Shown here one piece after another: positions 16,991-26,902 of a stretch of 64,000 bases of DNA (positions within the stretch are counted from its first letter, which is position 1; each line of letters starts with the position of its first letter). The stretch lies in the NCBI GenBank assembly GCA_018436925.1, contig JAHDKI010000003.1, positions 122,517 to 186,516 on the forward strand, given 5' to 3'. The position numbers were made by a program, and so were the translations under genes. The notes beneath the pieces were generated by a model. It made no database searches. It was not told the origin of the DNA and worked only from the letters and a program-made list of their open reading frames with translations. The stretch is from Syntrophaceae bacterium. Its GTDB lineage: Bacteria; Desulfobacterota; Syntrophia; Syntrophales; Smithellaceae.

Positions 16991-18556
16991 TTATAAAAGA
17001 CGTCCGGCCTCAGACGGACCGGCCGGCTGCGCTTTGTCGGAATAAACGGGAAAGTACGCAGTAAACGTGGTGCCGAAATGTTCATCACTGTATACATCAA
17101 TATAGCCGCCGCAATCCTCGAGCGTCTGACGCACCACGATCAGCTCCAGTCCCGTCAAACCGCGGCGGAGCACTTTTTTGGCGTAAAAAGGGTCGAAGAC
17201 ATGCGCCATGTCATGAGCGGCAATACTGCCGCCCGTATCGTACACCGACAGGACCGCATATTCACCCTCCGGCATCGTTGCATCCTCATGGGTCGGACGA
17301 CCCAGATACAGAGATCGGGTGTCGACACAGACCTTCTTGCGCTCACTTTTTGCGGCGGCATCGAGCGCCAGGATCAGCAAATGCATGACCGATTTTTCCA
17401 GATGGGGCGCGAAGCCGGAGATGAAAGGCAAACCCGATTCAAGATCGACATGCAGATCCACATCGGCATAGGCTTGCGACGCCTTTCTGAAGTGGGGGTT
17501 GTTTAGACAGACTGTGACCAGATCATTAAGCAGAATCATTTTGGCGGGCTGCCGCTCCGTGCGGCACAAAGCGGATAGATCCTGCACGATTGACGCCGCC
17601 CGTTCGGTTGAATGGATAATGTTTTTGACCTGGTGCGTCAATTCCTGCGACACGCCCGCCTCAAGCGCCAGAAGCTCCGAATACCCCTGGATGCCGGTCA
17701 GCACGTTGTTGAGATCATGGGCCACAACACCGGCGATGCGGCCGACCCGTACCATCTTTCGTTCCTTCCCGAGCGTCTCATCGTCCGATATTTTCTGACG
17801 GCGATAACGGCCGTCCCGGTCCAGATCCCGGATGATGCAGGAGTAGCCGGACAATTTCATCTGCGCGTCGCGGCTTGGATTGACTATAGCCTCGGCCCGA
17901 TAATACGCATCGCCGCTTTTGCGCCTGGCCAGAACTTCATAGCGCACCGGCCCGGTTAACACGCCTGCGGCTTCCGCAGCCAGCCGCATCCGGTTGGTCT
18001 GCCGGATTTTTTCTACAGAAGCCTGATCCAGAAAATCGAAAATCGGACGGCCGACCACTTCCTGACGGCGATAACCATGGGAATTCCGCTCAAAAGCCGC
18101 ATTGACGAATCGGATCTTGAAATCAGCATCCAGGAAAGTGACCGCGTCGGAAATATTCTCGACAAAAAACTTCATCGCCTCGCTTTGATCCCAGACCTCG
18201 GCAAAATTCGGTTTTTCCTCTTCAAGCGGGTACCACTCCATGATTTGCATCACGCGCCCGTCGGATGACAGTGTTTTCCCCTCAATTTTGAGGGGAAAAG
18301 CGCCCCCATCTTTCTTAATGCCCATAAGGCCGTGAATGGTGTAAGCGTCGCTGAATATTTTTTTCCCGGCAAAATCCCTCGACTGGGGCGCAATCAGGCG
18401 CAGACAATCCATGCCGATGAGCTCATCGGGTTCATATCCGCAGATGCGGCTGATCCGGTCGTTCACTTCGCGGATCACGCCGTCTTCATGGACAACAATA
18501 CCGGCAAAGGAGGCTTTCTGGATCGTTTGAAACTGCTCAATCATCTCTTCATTCAT
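16991..18556 (-). CDS. PAS-PAS sensor histidine kinase with degenerate N-box
   Basis: 521 aa from MNEEMIEQ, preceded by GGGGAAG. Two PAS domains (about 10-105 and 128-245), then a HisKA segment with His280 in VVAHDLNNVLTGIQGYSELL. The HATPase domain keeps DTGGSI and a C-terminal CGGYIDVYS region, but the N-box reads MHLLILALDAAA: the essential Mg-binding Asn position is Leu396 and the preceding Asn is His392. The G2 box is GLTGLEL instead of GTGLGL. No membrane helix, so cytoplasmic. It could be catalytically weak and act as a sensor or scaffold, perhaps with the neighbouring hybrid kinase. Confidence 0.88.
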   Translation of the reverse strand: MNEEMIEQFQTIQKASFAGIVVHEDGVIREVNDRISRICGYEPDELIGMDCLRLIAPQSRDFAGKKIFSDAYTIHGLMGIKKDGGAFPLKIEGKTLSSDGRVMQIMEWYPLEEEKPNFAEVWDQSEAMKFFVENISDAVTFLDADFKIRFVNAAFERNSHGYRRQEVVGRPIFDFLDQASVEKIRQTNRMRLAAEAAGVLTGPVRYEVLARRKSGDAYYRAEAIVNPSRDAQMKLSGYSCIIRDLDRDGRYRRQKISDDETLGKERKMVRVGRIAGVVAHDLNNVLTGIQGYSELLALEAGVSQELTHQVKNIIHSTERAASIVQDLSALCRTERQPAKMILLNDLVTVCLNNPHFRKASQAYADVDLHVDLESGLPFISGFAPHLEKSVMHLLILALDAAAKSERKKVCVDTRSLYLGRPTHEDATMPEGEYAVLSVYDTGGSIAAHDMAHVFDPFYAKKVLRRGLTGLELIVVRQTLEDCGGYIDVYSDEHFGTTFTAYFPVYSDKAQPAGPSEAGRLL

Positions 18557-18714
18557 TAGATCTTCCCCAATATTGGATCGGTGGCTGTCGTTTGTTGTTC
18601 CTACTCGTCCGAAGCTGCACGAACCGGCGGTCAAACATTTCTGTTTGCTTTACAGCGTCATTTAGTGTTATTTCTAATCGACGGAAAAAATCCTGTCAAT
18701 ACACATGGATATGG

Positions 18715-18734
18715 TGAAACAAAATATTGTTTCA
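18715..18734. promoter_or_regulatory. Operator-like inverted repeat
   Basis: TGAAACAA-AATA-TTGTTTCA, perfect 8-base arms around a 4-base spacer, typical of a dimeric helix-turn-helix regulator site. A further TGAAAC follows at 18738-18743. No cognate regulator is recognisable nearby. Confidence 0.5.
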
Positions 18735-18853
18735 AGATGAAACTAAATGCTTATTTCACGATAATCTCGCGGTCCCCTGTCGCGCTGCATCCCCTCATAG
18801 GGCTTGTATTTATTTGTTTTACGATCCCTGATAAGGGTTCATTTAGATGATCG

Positions 18854-18877
18854 GAAATGAAATGAGTTTTTCATTTC
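18854..18877. promoter_or_regulatory. Second inverted repeat, just upstream of the 750-aa gene
   Basis: GAAATGAA (18854-18861) and TTCATTTC (18870-18877) with an 8-base spacer, ending about 10 bases before the ribosome site (CGGAG). It could be an operator or a leader hairpin that masks translation initiation. Confidence 0.45.
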
Positions 18878-18898
18878 AATGAAACGGAGTCGATTTCG

Positions 18899-21151
18899 AT
18901 GAAAAACCGTGAAATAAACCTGAAGACAGAACCGAGCGATGAACTTCTCCGGAGAGCTTTTTGGTCGGCTTTTCCAGGCGGCCAAAGCTTTGCGGATTTT
19001 ATCACCCATGACCCGGAGACGGCTCAATCCGCCGCGGACACCTTCATCGCGCTTGCTTTTGACCGGGGGCTCATTACACGGAAAACCCACGAGGATTTTA
19101 CCGATTTCCTCAACCGAAATACAGCCGGACTCTCCGCTTCTCCATGGCCGGCCGGCATGACGTTTTCAGACATGATCAATCTGCTTCGCGAGGGTCGTTC
19201 CGTCAATGCGCTGGTCGATCGACTCAATAACCTGGCCCGGCAGCTGTCCATGCCGGCCGTTTCCGCACCGATGATTACGCGTCTGAAAAAAAATTATGTG
19301 CTTAACAGCTCTAAAAAAAGGGCCTTGATCCGTCTTGCGGCTTTTATGCTTGCCATGAAGCGCCCCGATCTGAACTGGCATTACGAAAAACTGGTTGATT
19401 TGGCCGGCGCGCCGCTTGATTCGCCCCTGAAAACGGATGCCACGGCAGGCTGCACGTTGACCCTGCACCTGCACGCGCCGGGAGGCGCCGTGACCCCCGA
19501 GGACGTTGCCTGGCTCAACCAGGAACTGATCGAGTGCCTCAACGATTTGCGGTTGGCGGGACATTTGGGCAAAAAAACCATCGAGCCGATCGGCGCGACG
19601 AGCTTCAATTTGAAATCGCCTAAAAGAATCGGTCCCGCGCAGGACCCTGTCCTGTATGATCGTCCGGTGCGAAATCTTCTGGCTGTGGCTCACCAAATGT
19701 CCGTGCGATGGCTTATCTGTCCTCGCAGCAACGTCAGAAAAAAGTTGATCCTGCTGATTCATGCCGGATCCTTTTCCGGTTTTTTCCCGCAGCGACTGCT
19801 GGTGCGCCTGCCGTTGCGCAAATTGTGCGACTCGGGCATCTACTTGAGCGATTTCGCCTGCCTGTGCGCCAAAACAGCCGGGATCAAGGCGGATTTTTCC
19901 GTTGCGGAGGCCGCCTTGTACTCCGGCGCCCACCGGGGCGACCCTTTATGGTTTGTGGATGCCTTCTGGCCCAATCAGGCCCATGATTTCATCCCGGCGC
20001 TGCTTAAACCGGGCATGCTGCCGCTTGATCAGACCGATCCGTCTTATCGTGACTTTCAGTTCGCCTTGCATTATCCGGAAGAGCGTTCCCGAACGTCATT
20101 CGGCGTCATCTCGCTGATTCACCGCCACCCGCGCAGCAAAACGCTGCTTCTGGAAATCGCCCGGATTCTGCTGGCCCGAAAGATGCCGTCCGACGCCGAC
20201 GCGGTAACATCGTTGTTGCTTCTATCGTATCCAGAAAGCGCCGCCGTACGCTACTTGCGGCTGCTTATTCTGTGCAATCAGGCCAATGGTCATTCCGGCG
20301 TCGAGGAGCCTCGTCTGGCCTTCGAACGGGGTCTATCGGAAGGGACCTTCATTCTCGAACAGTTGGGCTCCGACAGCGACCTCTGGTTTACTATGGCCAT
20401 GCTGCATTTCGGGCAGGCCATTGCGCTTTTACGGAAAACGCCGGCGCCGCAAATCCCGTCCGGCGCGGAAAAAACCGTCTTGCTTTCACACCTGCAAAAC
20501 ACGCGCACGGCCCTTCGCCGGGGATTGGCCGCCTCTGCCGCCGGCCAAACCCTTCAGTGCCTGTTGTGGCTGCTGCCCGTTGAAACACTGCTCGCTCTCA
20601 TTTCAAAACCCGTTGATGGCGGCGGATCCCCCCCGCCTCTCCAGAATTATGAATGGTCGGGCCTGTTTTACGCCGTCGCTTTCCAAATGCTTGGCGCCCA
20701 GGGCTGGGTTCAACCGGCAAAGCGACGGGGCGCTCCGCTTACCGAAAATGATTTGGAGCAGATCATCCGCTGGGCCGAAGCATCCTTTCTCCGGCATGAA
20801 AACACCGTCATGGGACGCACTTACCTCCCCTGCATCAGATATTTTTCCGCCGCGATTCTGTGGGATTTTTCTCCGAAACCGTCCGGTCAGGTTGTGGAAA
20901 AAACGCTTTCCCTTCTCCACAGCGCGAAAATGGGCGCGGAAACACTTCGGCAGGACCATCTGTGCGTTTATTCCGCCATGGGCCATTACCTTCCCCCCGA
21001 TGTTTTCATCGACCGGATCAACAAGGCGATCGATTCGGTCGCAACCTGCGCAGGCGGATCCGTTTGGCAGGCAGGCCGCAGGAATCGGCGGACCGTCCGC
21101 GCCGTCTCCGGAAGGAATTTTTTGCTTGCGGAAATATTCGGACGCCCGTAA
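18899..21151 (+). CDS. Unrecognised 750-aa protein, first gene of an envelope-related set
   Basis: 750 aa after ACGGAG with 9-base spacing. No signal peptide, membrane helix, nucleotide or metal motif was found. The N-terminal third is helical and charged (LRRAFWSAFPGGQSFADFI, RLKKNYVLNSSKKRALIRL). The centre has a LLIHAGSFSGFFPQRLLVRLPLRKL stretch, and the second half is rich in Leu/Ala helices (SLLLLSYPESAAVRYLRLLIL, LWFTMAMLHFGQAIALL) that look like degenerate TPR or HEAT-type repeats. It is followed after 30 bases by a DUF748 gene and then a lipoprotein gene, so it may act with them. I do not recognise the family. Confidence 0.7.
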   Translation: MKNREINLKTEPSDELLRRAFWSAFPGGQSFADFITHDPETAQSAADTFIALAFDRGLITRKTHEDFTDFLNRNTAGLSASPWPAGMTFSDMINLLREGRSVNALVDRLNNLARQLSMPAVSAPMITRLKKNYVLNSSKKRALIRLAAFMLAMKRPDLNWHYEKLVDLAGAPLDSPLKTDATAGCTLTLHLHAPGGAVTPEDVAWLNQELIECLNDLRLAGHLGKKTIEPIGATSFNLKSPKRIGPAQDPVLYDRPVRNLLAVAHQMSVRWLICPRSNVRKKLILLIHAGSFSGFFPQRLLVRLPLRKLCDSGIYLSDFACLCAKTAGIKADFSVAEAALYSGAHRGDPLWFVDAFWPNQAHDFIPALLKPGMLPLDQTDPSYRDFQFALHYPEERSRTSFGVISLIHRHPRSKTLLLEIARILLARKMPSDADAVTSLLLLSYPESAAVRYLRLLILCNQANGHSGVEEPRLAFERGLSEGTFILEQLGSDSDLWFTMAMLHFGQAIALLRKTPAPQIPSGAEKTVLLSHLQNTRTALRRGLAASAAGQTLQCLLWLLPVETLLALISKPVDGGGSPPPLQNYEWSGLFYAVAFQMLGAQGWVQPAKRRGAPLTENDLEQIIRWAEASFLRHENTVMGRTYLPCIRYFSAAILWDFSPKPSGQVVEKTLSLLHSAKMGAETLRQDHLCVYSAMGHYLPPDVFIDRINKAIDSVATCAGGSVWQAGRRNRRTVRAVSGRNFLLAEIFGRP

Positions 21152-21181
21152 AAGCAGCGAATAGACAAAGGAGTGGCGGCA

Positions 21182-24127
21182 ATGAAAATGACATACCGGG
21201 TTTTGTTGGCGCTTGCGGCGTTTTTCCTGATTTTCGTCATCGCCGGTTTTTTTGCCCTGCCGGTCATCCTTCAGTCCGCAGGCGGACAGAAACTCACCGA
21301 AATTCTTCACCGGGAGACCACGATAGAACGGGTTTCGGTCAATCCGCTTCGTCTGAGCGTGACAATCTCCGGGGTTCGTATCGCCGATCCCGGTCAAGAT
21401 GCTCCCTTTGCCGCCTTTGATGAACTCTATGTGAATATCGATGCGCTCTCCTCGATTTTCCGGCGCGCACTGATTCTGGAAGAAATAAGGCTGGTTCGTC
21501 CTGCGATCACGCTGACCCGCCGCACCGACGGAATCTATAACCTTTCCGATTTAATTCCCGGAGAAACGCCGCCTGAAACCGAAGCCACGGAACCGTTTCA
21601 TTTTTCACTCAACAACATCCGGATCGAAGACGGCCGGATCGTTTTCCACGACATGCTCAACCGGACGGATCACACTGTTGACTCGCTGAATCTGTCGATC
21701 CCCTTTTTGTCGAATATCGCCTATTATGTGAAGCAATACGTTGAACCGGCATTTTCCGCCTCCGTCAACGGACATGCGGTTCAGGCAACCGGACAGACCA
21801 GACCTTTTGCGGATTCGCGCGAGACCACCCTGACCATCAAGTTCAAAGAGGTTGACCTCGCCCACTACCTGGAATACGCTCCTGTGAAGATGAATTTTAC
21901 CTTGCTGTCTGCACGCCTGGACGCTACGCTGAACATACATTTTATCATTCATCATAATGACACACCCGCGCTGGCCATCACCGGCAGCGTAGCGCTTGCA
22001 GATATTGCGCTCGACGATCCGCAAAATAGCAAGCTCCTCAGGCTCGACAAGCTGCAAGTCGATATAGCGAAAATCGAACCGCTTGCACAGGCAATCCATT
22101 TGAGCCGTGTCGCGTTGGTCAAACCCGATATTGTCGTCCGTCGCGAACGAAAGGGACAGATCAACCTGACAAATCTGATTGCCCCGGTAAGAAGCGATAC
22201 TGCCCAGAAGCCAGAATCGACGCCCGCGCAAAAACCCGGCCCCTCTTTCGATTTGCGCATTGATGCAATCCGTGTAACACAAGGCTCTGTGGCTTTCATT
22301 GACCTGCATCCTGCACGCCCGGTCAATCTTCTTCTGGCGCCGCTGGACCTTCAGATCGATCACCTGTCCACGAAAAAGGAAAGCCCCGCCACGCTGGATC
22401 TGGCTCTTGCCATCAACCGGCAGGGCCGGCTGAGCGCGACAGGCAAGTTCACGCTGGATCCCTTGTCGGCTCAACTGGAAGCGGATCTTAAGCAGTTGGC
22501 CATCCGTCCTTTCGAACCCTATTTTACTGATTACATGAAAATCGACATCACCGGCGGAACCGTATCCACGAAAGCAACGATTTCGTTGTCCGCCGATTCG
22601 ACGGCCTCGCCGGCGATCCTCGTCTCAGCGGATGCATCCGTCAATAACTTTGCCGCCATCGACCGTGTCAAATCTAACGACTTTCTCAAATTCCGGCGTC
22701 TGGCTTTCAGCGCCATGACCGCGGGAAATGTCCCCGCGTTTTTGAAGATCAGTAAAATCACGCTTGAGGATTTTTTCGCCAGGATCGCCATCAACGAGGA
22801 CGGCTCAACCAATATTCAAAGTATTTTTGACGGCAACACTCAAAACGAGGCAAAGATTGCAAGCGAAACCGGAACCGAAGCAGAAACCGGCACAGATCAT
22901 CCTTCCCCCGACGCAAAAATAGCCGAGCCTGACGCGGACATCCGGATCGGGCAGGTGCGTTTTTCCGGCGGGACAGTTGAATTCTCCGACCGCCACATCC
23001 AACCCAACTATTCCGCGACGCTTTTAAACCTCGCAGGCTCCGTCACCGGTCTGTCCTCGCAGGACTTTTCGCGCGCCAACGTCGATCTCAAAGCGAACCT
23101 GGGCCTCGGCTCACCTGTCGAAATTGCGGGAACGATCAATCCTTTGGCTAAAAATCTTTTCGTGGATATTCAGGTCGCTTTCAAAGACATTGAGATGAGT
23201 CCTTTTTCTCCTTATACCGGAAAATATCTGGGATATCCCATCACGAAAGGAAAACTCAATCTGGGCGTACGCTATCTGATCGACCAACAAAACCTTCGCG
23301 CGGAAAACAAAGTTTATTTCGATCAGTTGGCCTTCGGTGAGCCTACCGGCAGTCCGGAGGCGATTTCGGCGCCCGTGACGCTCGCCGTTTCGCTTTTAAC
23401 GGACCGAAACGGAAAGATCAACCTCGATCTGCCCATCTCAGGCAGTCTCGATGACCCGGAATTCCGGATTTTACCGATCTTGTGGCAGATTCTTCTGAAT
23501 CTGATCACCAAAGCCGCGACATCGCCCTTTTCCGTACTGTCATCGCTAGCGGGCGCAGGGGAAGAGCTCAGCTACATTGAATTTGAGCCGGGCCAGGCAG
23601 GGCTTCCAGCTAAAGGGCAAAAGAAGATCGACACGCTGGCCAAGGCGCTTTACGACCGGCCCGCGCTGAAACTGGAAATCGGCGCCTTCATCGATCTGAA
23701 AGCCGACGCCGAAGCGTTGAAAGAATCCGAATTCATCCGCCTGCTCAAGACTCAGAAGCTCAAAGAGATGATCAACAAAGGCGTCGACCCGGCCCCGGTG
23801 GACGACGTGTCCATCGCCTCCGATGAGTATGTGAAATATCTTACGGCGGCTTACAAAGACGCAAAATTTACCAAACCGCGAACGGCGTTGGGGTTTTTAA
23901 AAACGCTTCCGCCAGCAGAAATGGAAGCGCTTTTGAAAAACCATATCTCGATCACGGAGAATTCGCTAAACAATCTTGCAGCCGCCCGCGCACAAACCGC
24001 CAGGGATCGTTTGCTTCAGTCCGCCGATATTGAACCGGCGCGAATCTTCCTGACCAAGCCGCAAAGCCTCACGCCGCCTGAAAAAGACAACGTCGCCGAC
24101 AGCCGTGTGGAGTTCAAGGTCAAATGA
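21182..24127 (+). CDS. AsmA-like / DUF748 envelope protein
   Basis: 981 aa from MKMTYRV, eight bases after AAAGGAG. One N-terminal membrane anchor (VLLALAAFFLIFVIAGFFALPVIL) is followed by a very long beta-rich periplasmic region with repeating VxxxPLxxxVxIxG elements (VSVNPLRLSVTISGVRI; FDELYVNIDALSSIFRRALILEEIRLVRP), the signature of the AsmA/DUF748 group. The C-terminus has YIEFEPGQAGLPAKGQKKIDTLAKALYDRPALKLEIG, a typical DUF748 end. Relatives in the AsmA/TamB/VPS13-like superfamily are thought to bridge lipid between membranes or influence outer-membrane assembly. The lipoprotein gene downstream overlaps by 4 bases. Confidence 0.85.
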   Translation: MKMTYRVLLALAAFFLIFVIAGFFALPVILQSAGGQKLTEILHRETTIERVSVNPLRLSVTISGVRIADPGQDAPFAAFDELYVNIDALSSIFRRALILEEIRLVRPAITLTRRTDGIYNLSDLIPGETPPETEATEPFHFSLNNIRIEDGRIVFHDMLNRTDHTVDSLNLSIPFLSNIAYYVKQYVEPAFSASVNGHAVQATGQTRPFADSRETTLTIKFKEVDLAHYLEYAPVKMNFTLLSARLDATLNIHFIIHHNDTPALAITGSVALADIALDDPQNSKLLRLDKLQVDIAKIEPLAQAIHLSRVALVKPDIVVRRERKGQINLTNLIAPVRSDTAQKPESTPAQKPGPSFDLRIDAIRVTQGSVAFIDLHPARPVNLLLAPLDLQIDHLSTKKESPATLDLALAINRQGRLSATGKFTLDPLSAQLEADLKQLAIRPFEPYFTDYMKIDITGGTVSTKATISLSADSTASPAILVSADASVNNFAAIDRVKSNDFLKFRRLAFSAMTAGNVPAFLKISKITLEDFFARIAINEDGSTNIQSIFDGNTQNEAKIASETGTEAETGTDHPSPDAKIAEPDADIRIGQVRFSGGTVEFSDRHIQPNYSATLLNLAGSVTGLSSQDFSRANVDLKANLGLGSPVEIAGTINPLAKNLFVDIQVAFKDIEMSPFSPYTGKYLGYPITKGKLNLGVRYLIDQQNLRAENKVYFDQLAFGEPTGSPEAISAPVTLAVSLLTDRNGKINLDLPISGSLDDPEFRILPILWQILLNLITKAATSPFSVLSSLAGAGEELSYIEFEPGQAGLPAKGQKKIDTLAKALYDRPALKLEIGAFIDLKADAEALKESEFIRLLKTQKLKEMINKGVDPAPVDDVSIASDEYVKYLTAAYKDAKFTKPRTALGFLKTLPPAEMEALLKNHISITENSLNNLAAARAQTARDRLLQSADIEPARIFLTKPQSLTPPEKDNVADSRVEFKVK

Positions 24128-25242
24128 AAGCCAAGTTGTCCCTGCTGATTCTTTGCCTGATCTTTTTTTCGTGCGCCACGCCCGGACCTTTGCCCGACCG
24201 CGGGGTTTGTCTGCCGCATTTTCCCGACCGGGACGGCTGGTACGGCGGCGACGGAGCCTACTCCATCGATCTTGACGAGCAAAGAACGCTGTGGCTTTTC
24301 GGCGATACGTTTGCCTCATCCGAATCAGCAAGAACCAACCGCGCCGGCATGGATATCATTTCAGGCAACACACTGGCGATATCCACCTGCAACGCCGATG
24401 GATTTCATATCCGTTATTATCTGAAAAAAAGAGACGGGCGTTTTGCTTCCTTTTTCGGTGACGATGAAACGCTCTGGCCCCAGTCTCCGTTTCTTGCGGA
24501 AAGGGCTTTGTTGATTCCCCTGCTGGAAATCAAGCCGCTTCCGGATAAGGAGCCGCCTTTCAATTTCCGCATCGCCGGCCACAAAATCGCATATATCCGC
24601 AACTTCAGCGCAAAAGACCCGATGTCCTGGCGCGTTGACGAACTGGATTGGTCGCAGGCGATTGACGCCGGCATTGACGCGCTGGCCCCGGCCTCGGTTG
24701 TCTTCCAACACCAGGTCTATTTCTTTTCGCTTTACCGCGCCGGAAACAAGGCCGGCAACATCCTGGCCAGGCTTTCCCTGGCCCGTCTGGATCATCCGGC
24801 CGGCGCCTTTGAATATCTCCATGATGACGGCGGATGGGAAAACCGCATTGATCCGAAAAGGATTAAGATCCTTTTTACAGAAGGCCTGTCGGAGTTGAGT
24901 GTTCGATATGATCCCCAAAAGCGTCGGTGGATCGCCGTCTACCTCAACCCGGAAAACAAAGGACGGCGGGTGTTATACCGGGTCGCCCCGCATCTTGACG
25001 GCCCCTGGAGCTCTCCCGGAACGCTTTTCGAAACGATCCCGGAAGTCGATCCTCAAAGTCCGCAATATCATCCGAAGACCTTTTGCTATGCGGGCAAGGA
25101 GCACGCGCGGTTTTCATCGGCGCAATCGCTTATTGTGACTTACGTGTGCAACTCTTCCGAAGACCCGACCGATCCTGAAAGCTTTATCGCGCGGCATCTT
25201 TTTTTATACCGCCCCGTCGTCCTGCAGATTCCCGCTCCGTAG
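24124..25242 (+). CDS. Lipoprotein, DUF4185-like beta-propeller
   Basis: 372 aa, starting in an ATGA overlap with the DUF748 stop. The signal peptide (LSLLILCLIFFSC) ends in a lipobox Cys. The mature part has YSIDLDEQRTLWLFGDTFAS, then paired strands ending in LSVRYDPQKRRWIAVYLNPEN and YRVAPHLDGPWSSPGTLFETIPEVD, matching DUF4185 or five-bladed glycosidase-like propellers. No clear catalytic pair can be assigned. It may bind or cut a surface glycan. Tight coupling with the DUF748 gene suggests a shared envelope role. Confidence 0.7.
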   Translation: MKAKLSLLILCLIFFSCATPGPLPDRGVCLPHFPDRDGWYGGDGAYSIDLDEQRTLWLFGDTFASSESARTNRAGMDIISGNTLAISTCNADGFHIRYYLKKRDGRFASFFGDDETLWPQSPFLAERALLIPLLEIKPLPDKEPPFNFRIAGHKIAYIRNFSAKDPMSWRVDELDWSQAIDAGIDALAPASVVFQHQVYFFSLYRAGNKAGNILARLSLARLDHPAGAFEYLHDDGGWENRIDPKRIKILFTEGLSELSVRYDPQKRRWIAVYLNPENKGRRVLYRVAPHLDGPWSSPGTLFETIPEVDPQSPQYHPKTFCYAGKEHARFSSAQSLIVTYVCNSSEDPTDPESFIARHLFLYRPVVLQIPAP

Positions 25243-25250
25243 TCCTTCCG

Positions 25251-26816
25251 TCAAGAAGACGACAGACCGATTTTTTCGACGTCGTAGATCCGACCGTCTT
25301 TGATCACCAGCTTGGGATTGCGGCAGGCCTCAAGAGTGTCGAGGGGGTTTTGTTCAAAGACCGCCAGATCGGCGGCTTTCCCCGTCTCAATCGAGCCGAT
25401 TCGATCGTCCAGGCCCAGAATTTTCGCGTTGTTGATTGTGGCCGCCCGCAGCACCTGGGCGTTGGCAAGCCCGCATCGGCCCAGCATTTCCATTTCGCGC
25501 CACAGCGTTCCATGATACGCAAACGGCACGCCCGCATCCGTTCCACAGCCGATCAGGACGCCTGCGTCGCGCATGGTCAGCAGATTGCGCGGCCCGGCAA
25601 GCAGAATATTGAAATAGAGCTCCGGATCCGCCATATACAGTCCCCGCGCATACAGGCCGCCGCATCCGTAACGCCGGTAGTTTTTCAGATGCGCGATGTT
25701 GCCCCGGTGAATGGAGGCTTGCGTGTAGCGGTTTAGATCGGTCTCATAAATATACCGGCGGCGAATCTCCAGCTCGTTTTCGATAAATTCCGTCCGGTAT
25801 TTTTGCGGCAGCGCCTCGAATGCTTCCGGAGCGGAAAGCATTTGTCCGATCACCAGCGTGGGCACACAGGCGACGGACTTTCGGGCCATCGTTTCGGCAT
25901 CCTTGTCGGTCAGGATGACGCCGGACAGGGAATGCTCTATGGAGGAAAGGCCCCACCCAACCGCCCGGTCGAAGCCGAACCGCGTATGAACGTGACCGGC
26001 CACAGGCAGATGGTGTCTTTGCGCGAAATCGGCAATGATGCGCAGATGCTCATCGGTATATGCGGGAATCCCGCCTTTTCCGCACAACACGGAAATCCGG
26101 TCCATCGTCAGCTTGATGAAGGACGCGCCGCGGCGCAGGTTTTCGGTCATCGCCCAAACGAGCTCCTGTGTGTTTTTGAACCAGACGCTCGATCGCCCGA
26201 TAAAGGGCTCGGCCAGCGCTCCCAGAATACTCACTTTCGCCGGATCAATATCGGGATGGCCGCCTTCCACATTCGTAAACGCATTGCAGTACACCACGCG
26301 CGGGCCGATGAGATCGCCTTGTGAAATAGCGCGCAGACGGTCGTGCAGCACCTCGGGCAGCGCGCCCATGTCCCTTATGGTGGTCACGCCCTGGCGGATC
26401 TGCTGAACGAAGTTTCTTTCAATCTGGCGAAGCGTGATCAAAAGATCCGACGCGGACAAAGACGACTGGCCCGGCAGTGTTGCATGACAATGCGCGTCGA
26501 TCAGCCCGGGCAGAACATAGGCGCGCATCAGATCCACGACCCGATCGCCTTGCTGTAACTCGGGTATCCGGTCGCCGATCGATTCGATGCGACCGTCGCG
26601 GCACACCAGCGTGGAAAGAGGCGATAAGGCTCCCGCGGCCACATCAATGATCCGGGCATTGGCAAGCACCAGCGCTTTGCCCGCCGCCGCGCCGTCGGGC
26701 CGATAACGGGTCGCGCCGGCGCAGCCTGCCATCGCAGGCAGTCCGGAGGCCATGGCGCAGATTGCGGCGCCTTTCAAAAAACCCCTTCGCGTCATTGTAA
26801 GCAGGATGTCTTCCAT
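25251..26816 (-). CDS. Tat-exported amidohydrolase-family lipoprotein-like protein
   Basis: 521 aa from MEDILLTM, with GGAGG seven bases upstream. The N-terminus carries TRRGFLKGA, a twin-arginine motif, and then MAGC, a possible lipobox. The enzyme body is an imidazolonepropionase/prolidase-like amidohydrolase: VLPGLIDAHCH near residue 105, a metal Lys region IKLTMD, the VAGHVHTR histidines, SIEHSLSG, and the Asp in GCGTDAGVPFAYHG near 430. It hydrolyses cyclic or peptide amides in this family, and the substrate is unknown. Divergent from the diguanylate cyclase, 86 bases apart. Confidence 0.8.
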   Translation of the reverse strand: MEDILLTMTRRGFLKGAAICAMASGLPAMAGCAGATRYRPDGAAAGKALVLANARIIDVAAGALSPLSTLVCRDGRIESIGDRIPELQQGDRVVDLMRAYVLPGLIDAHCHATLPGQSSLSASDLLITLRQIERNFVQQIRQGVTTIRDMGALPEVLHDRLRAISQGDLIGPRVVYCNAFTNVEGGHPDIDPAKVSILGALAEPFIGRSSVWFKNTQELVWAMTENLRRGASFIKLTMDRISVLCGKGGIPAYTDEHLRIIADFAQRHHLPVAGHVHTRFGFDRAVGWGLSSIEHSLSGVILTDKDAETMARKSVACVPTLVIGQMLSAPEAFEALPQKYRTEFIENELEIRRRYIYETDLNRYTQASIHRGNIAHLKNYRRYGCGGLYARGLYMADPELYFNILLAGPRNLLTMRDAGVLIGCGTDAGVPFAYHGTLWREMEMLGRCGLANAQVLRAATINNAKILGLDDRIGSIETGKAADLAVFEQNPLDTLEACRNPKLVIKDGRIYDVEKIGLSSS

Positions 26817-26902
26817 TGGCCCTCCAAGCCGGTGGAAATGGAATGCCGGATCCGGAAAAGTTACGTCTTGACTTTTAACGCAGAAATTCCGATGAATGCA
26901 AT

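Larger units (their letters stand above)
18557..18898. other. 342-base AT-rich divergent region with operator-like repeats
   Basis: Separates the PAS kinase from the 750-aa envelope-cluster gene. It is clearly more AT-rich than its surroundings. It contains inverted repeats at 18715-18734 and 18854-18877 and several copies of TGAAAC. No gene was found in it. Confidence 0.6.
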
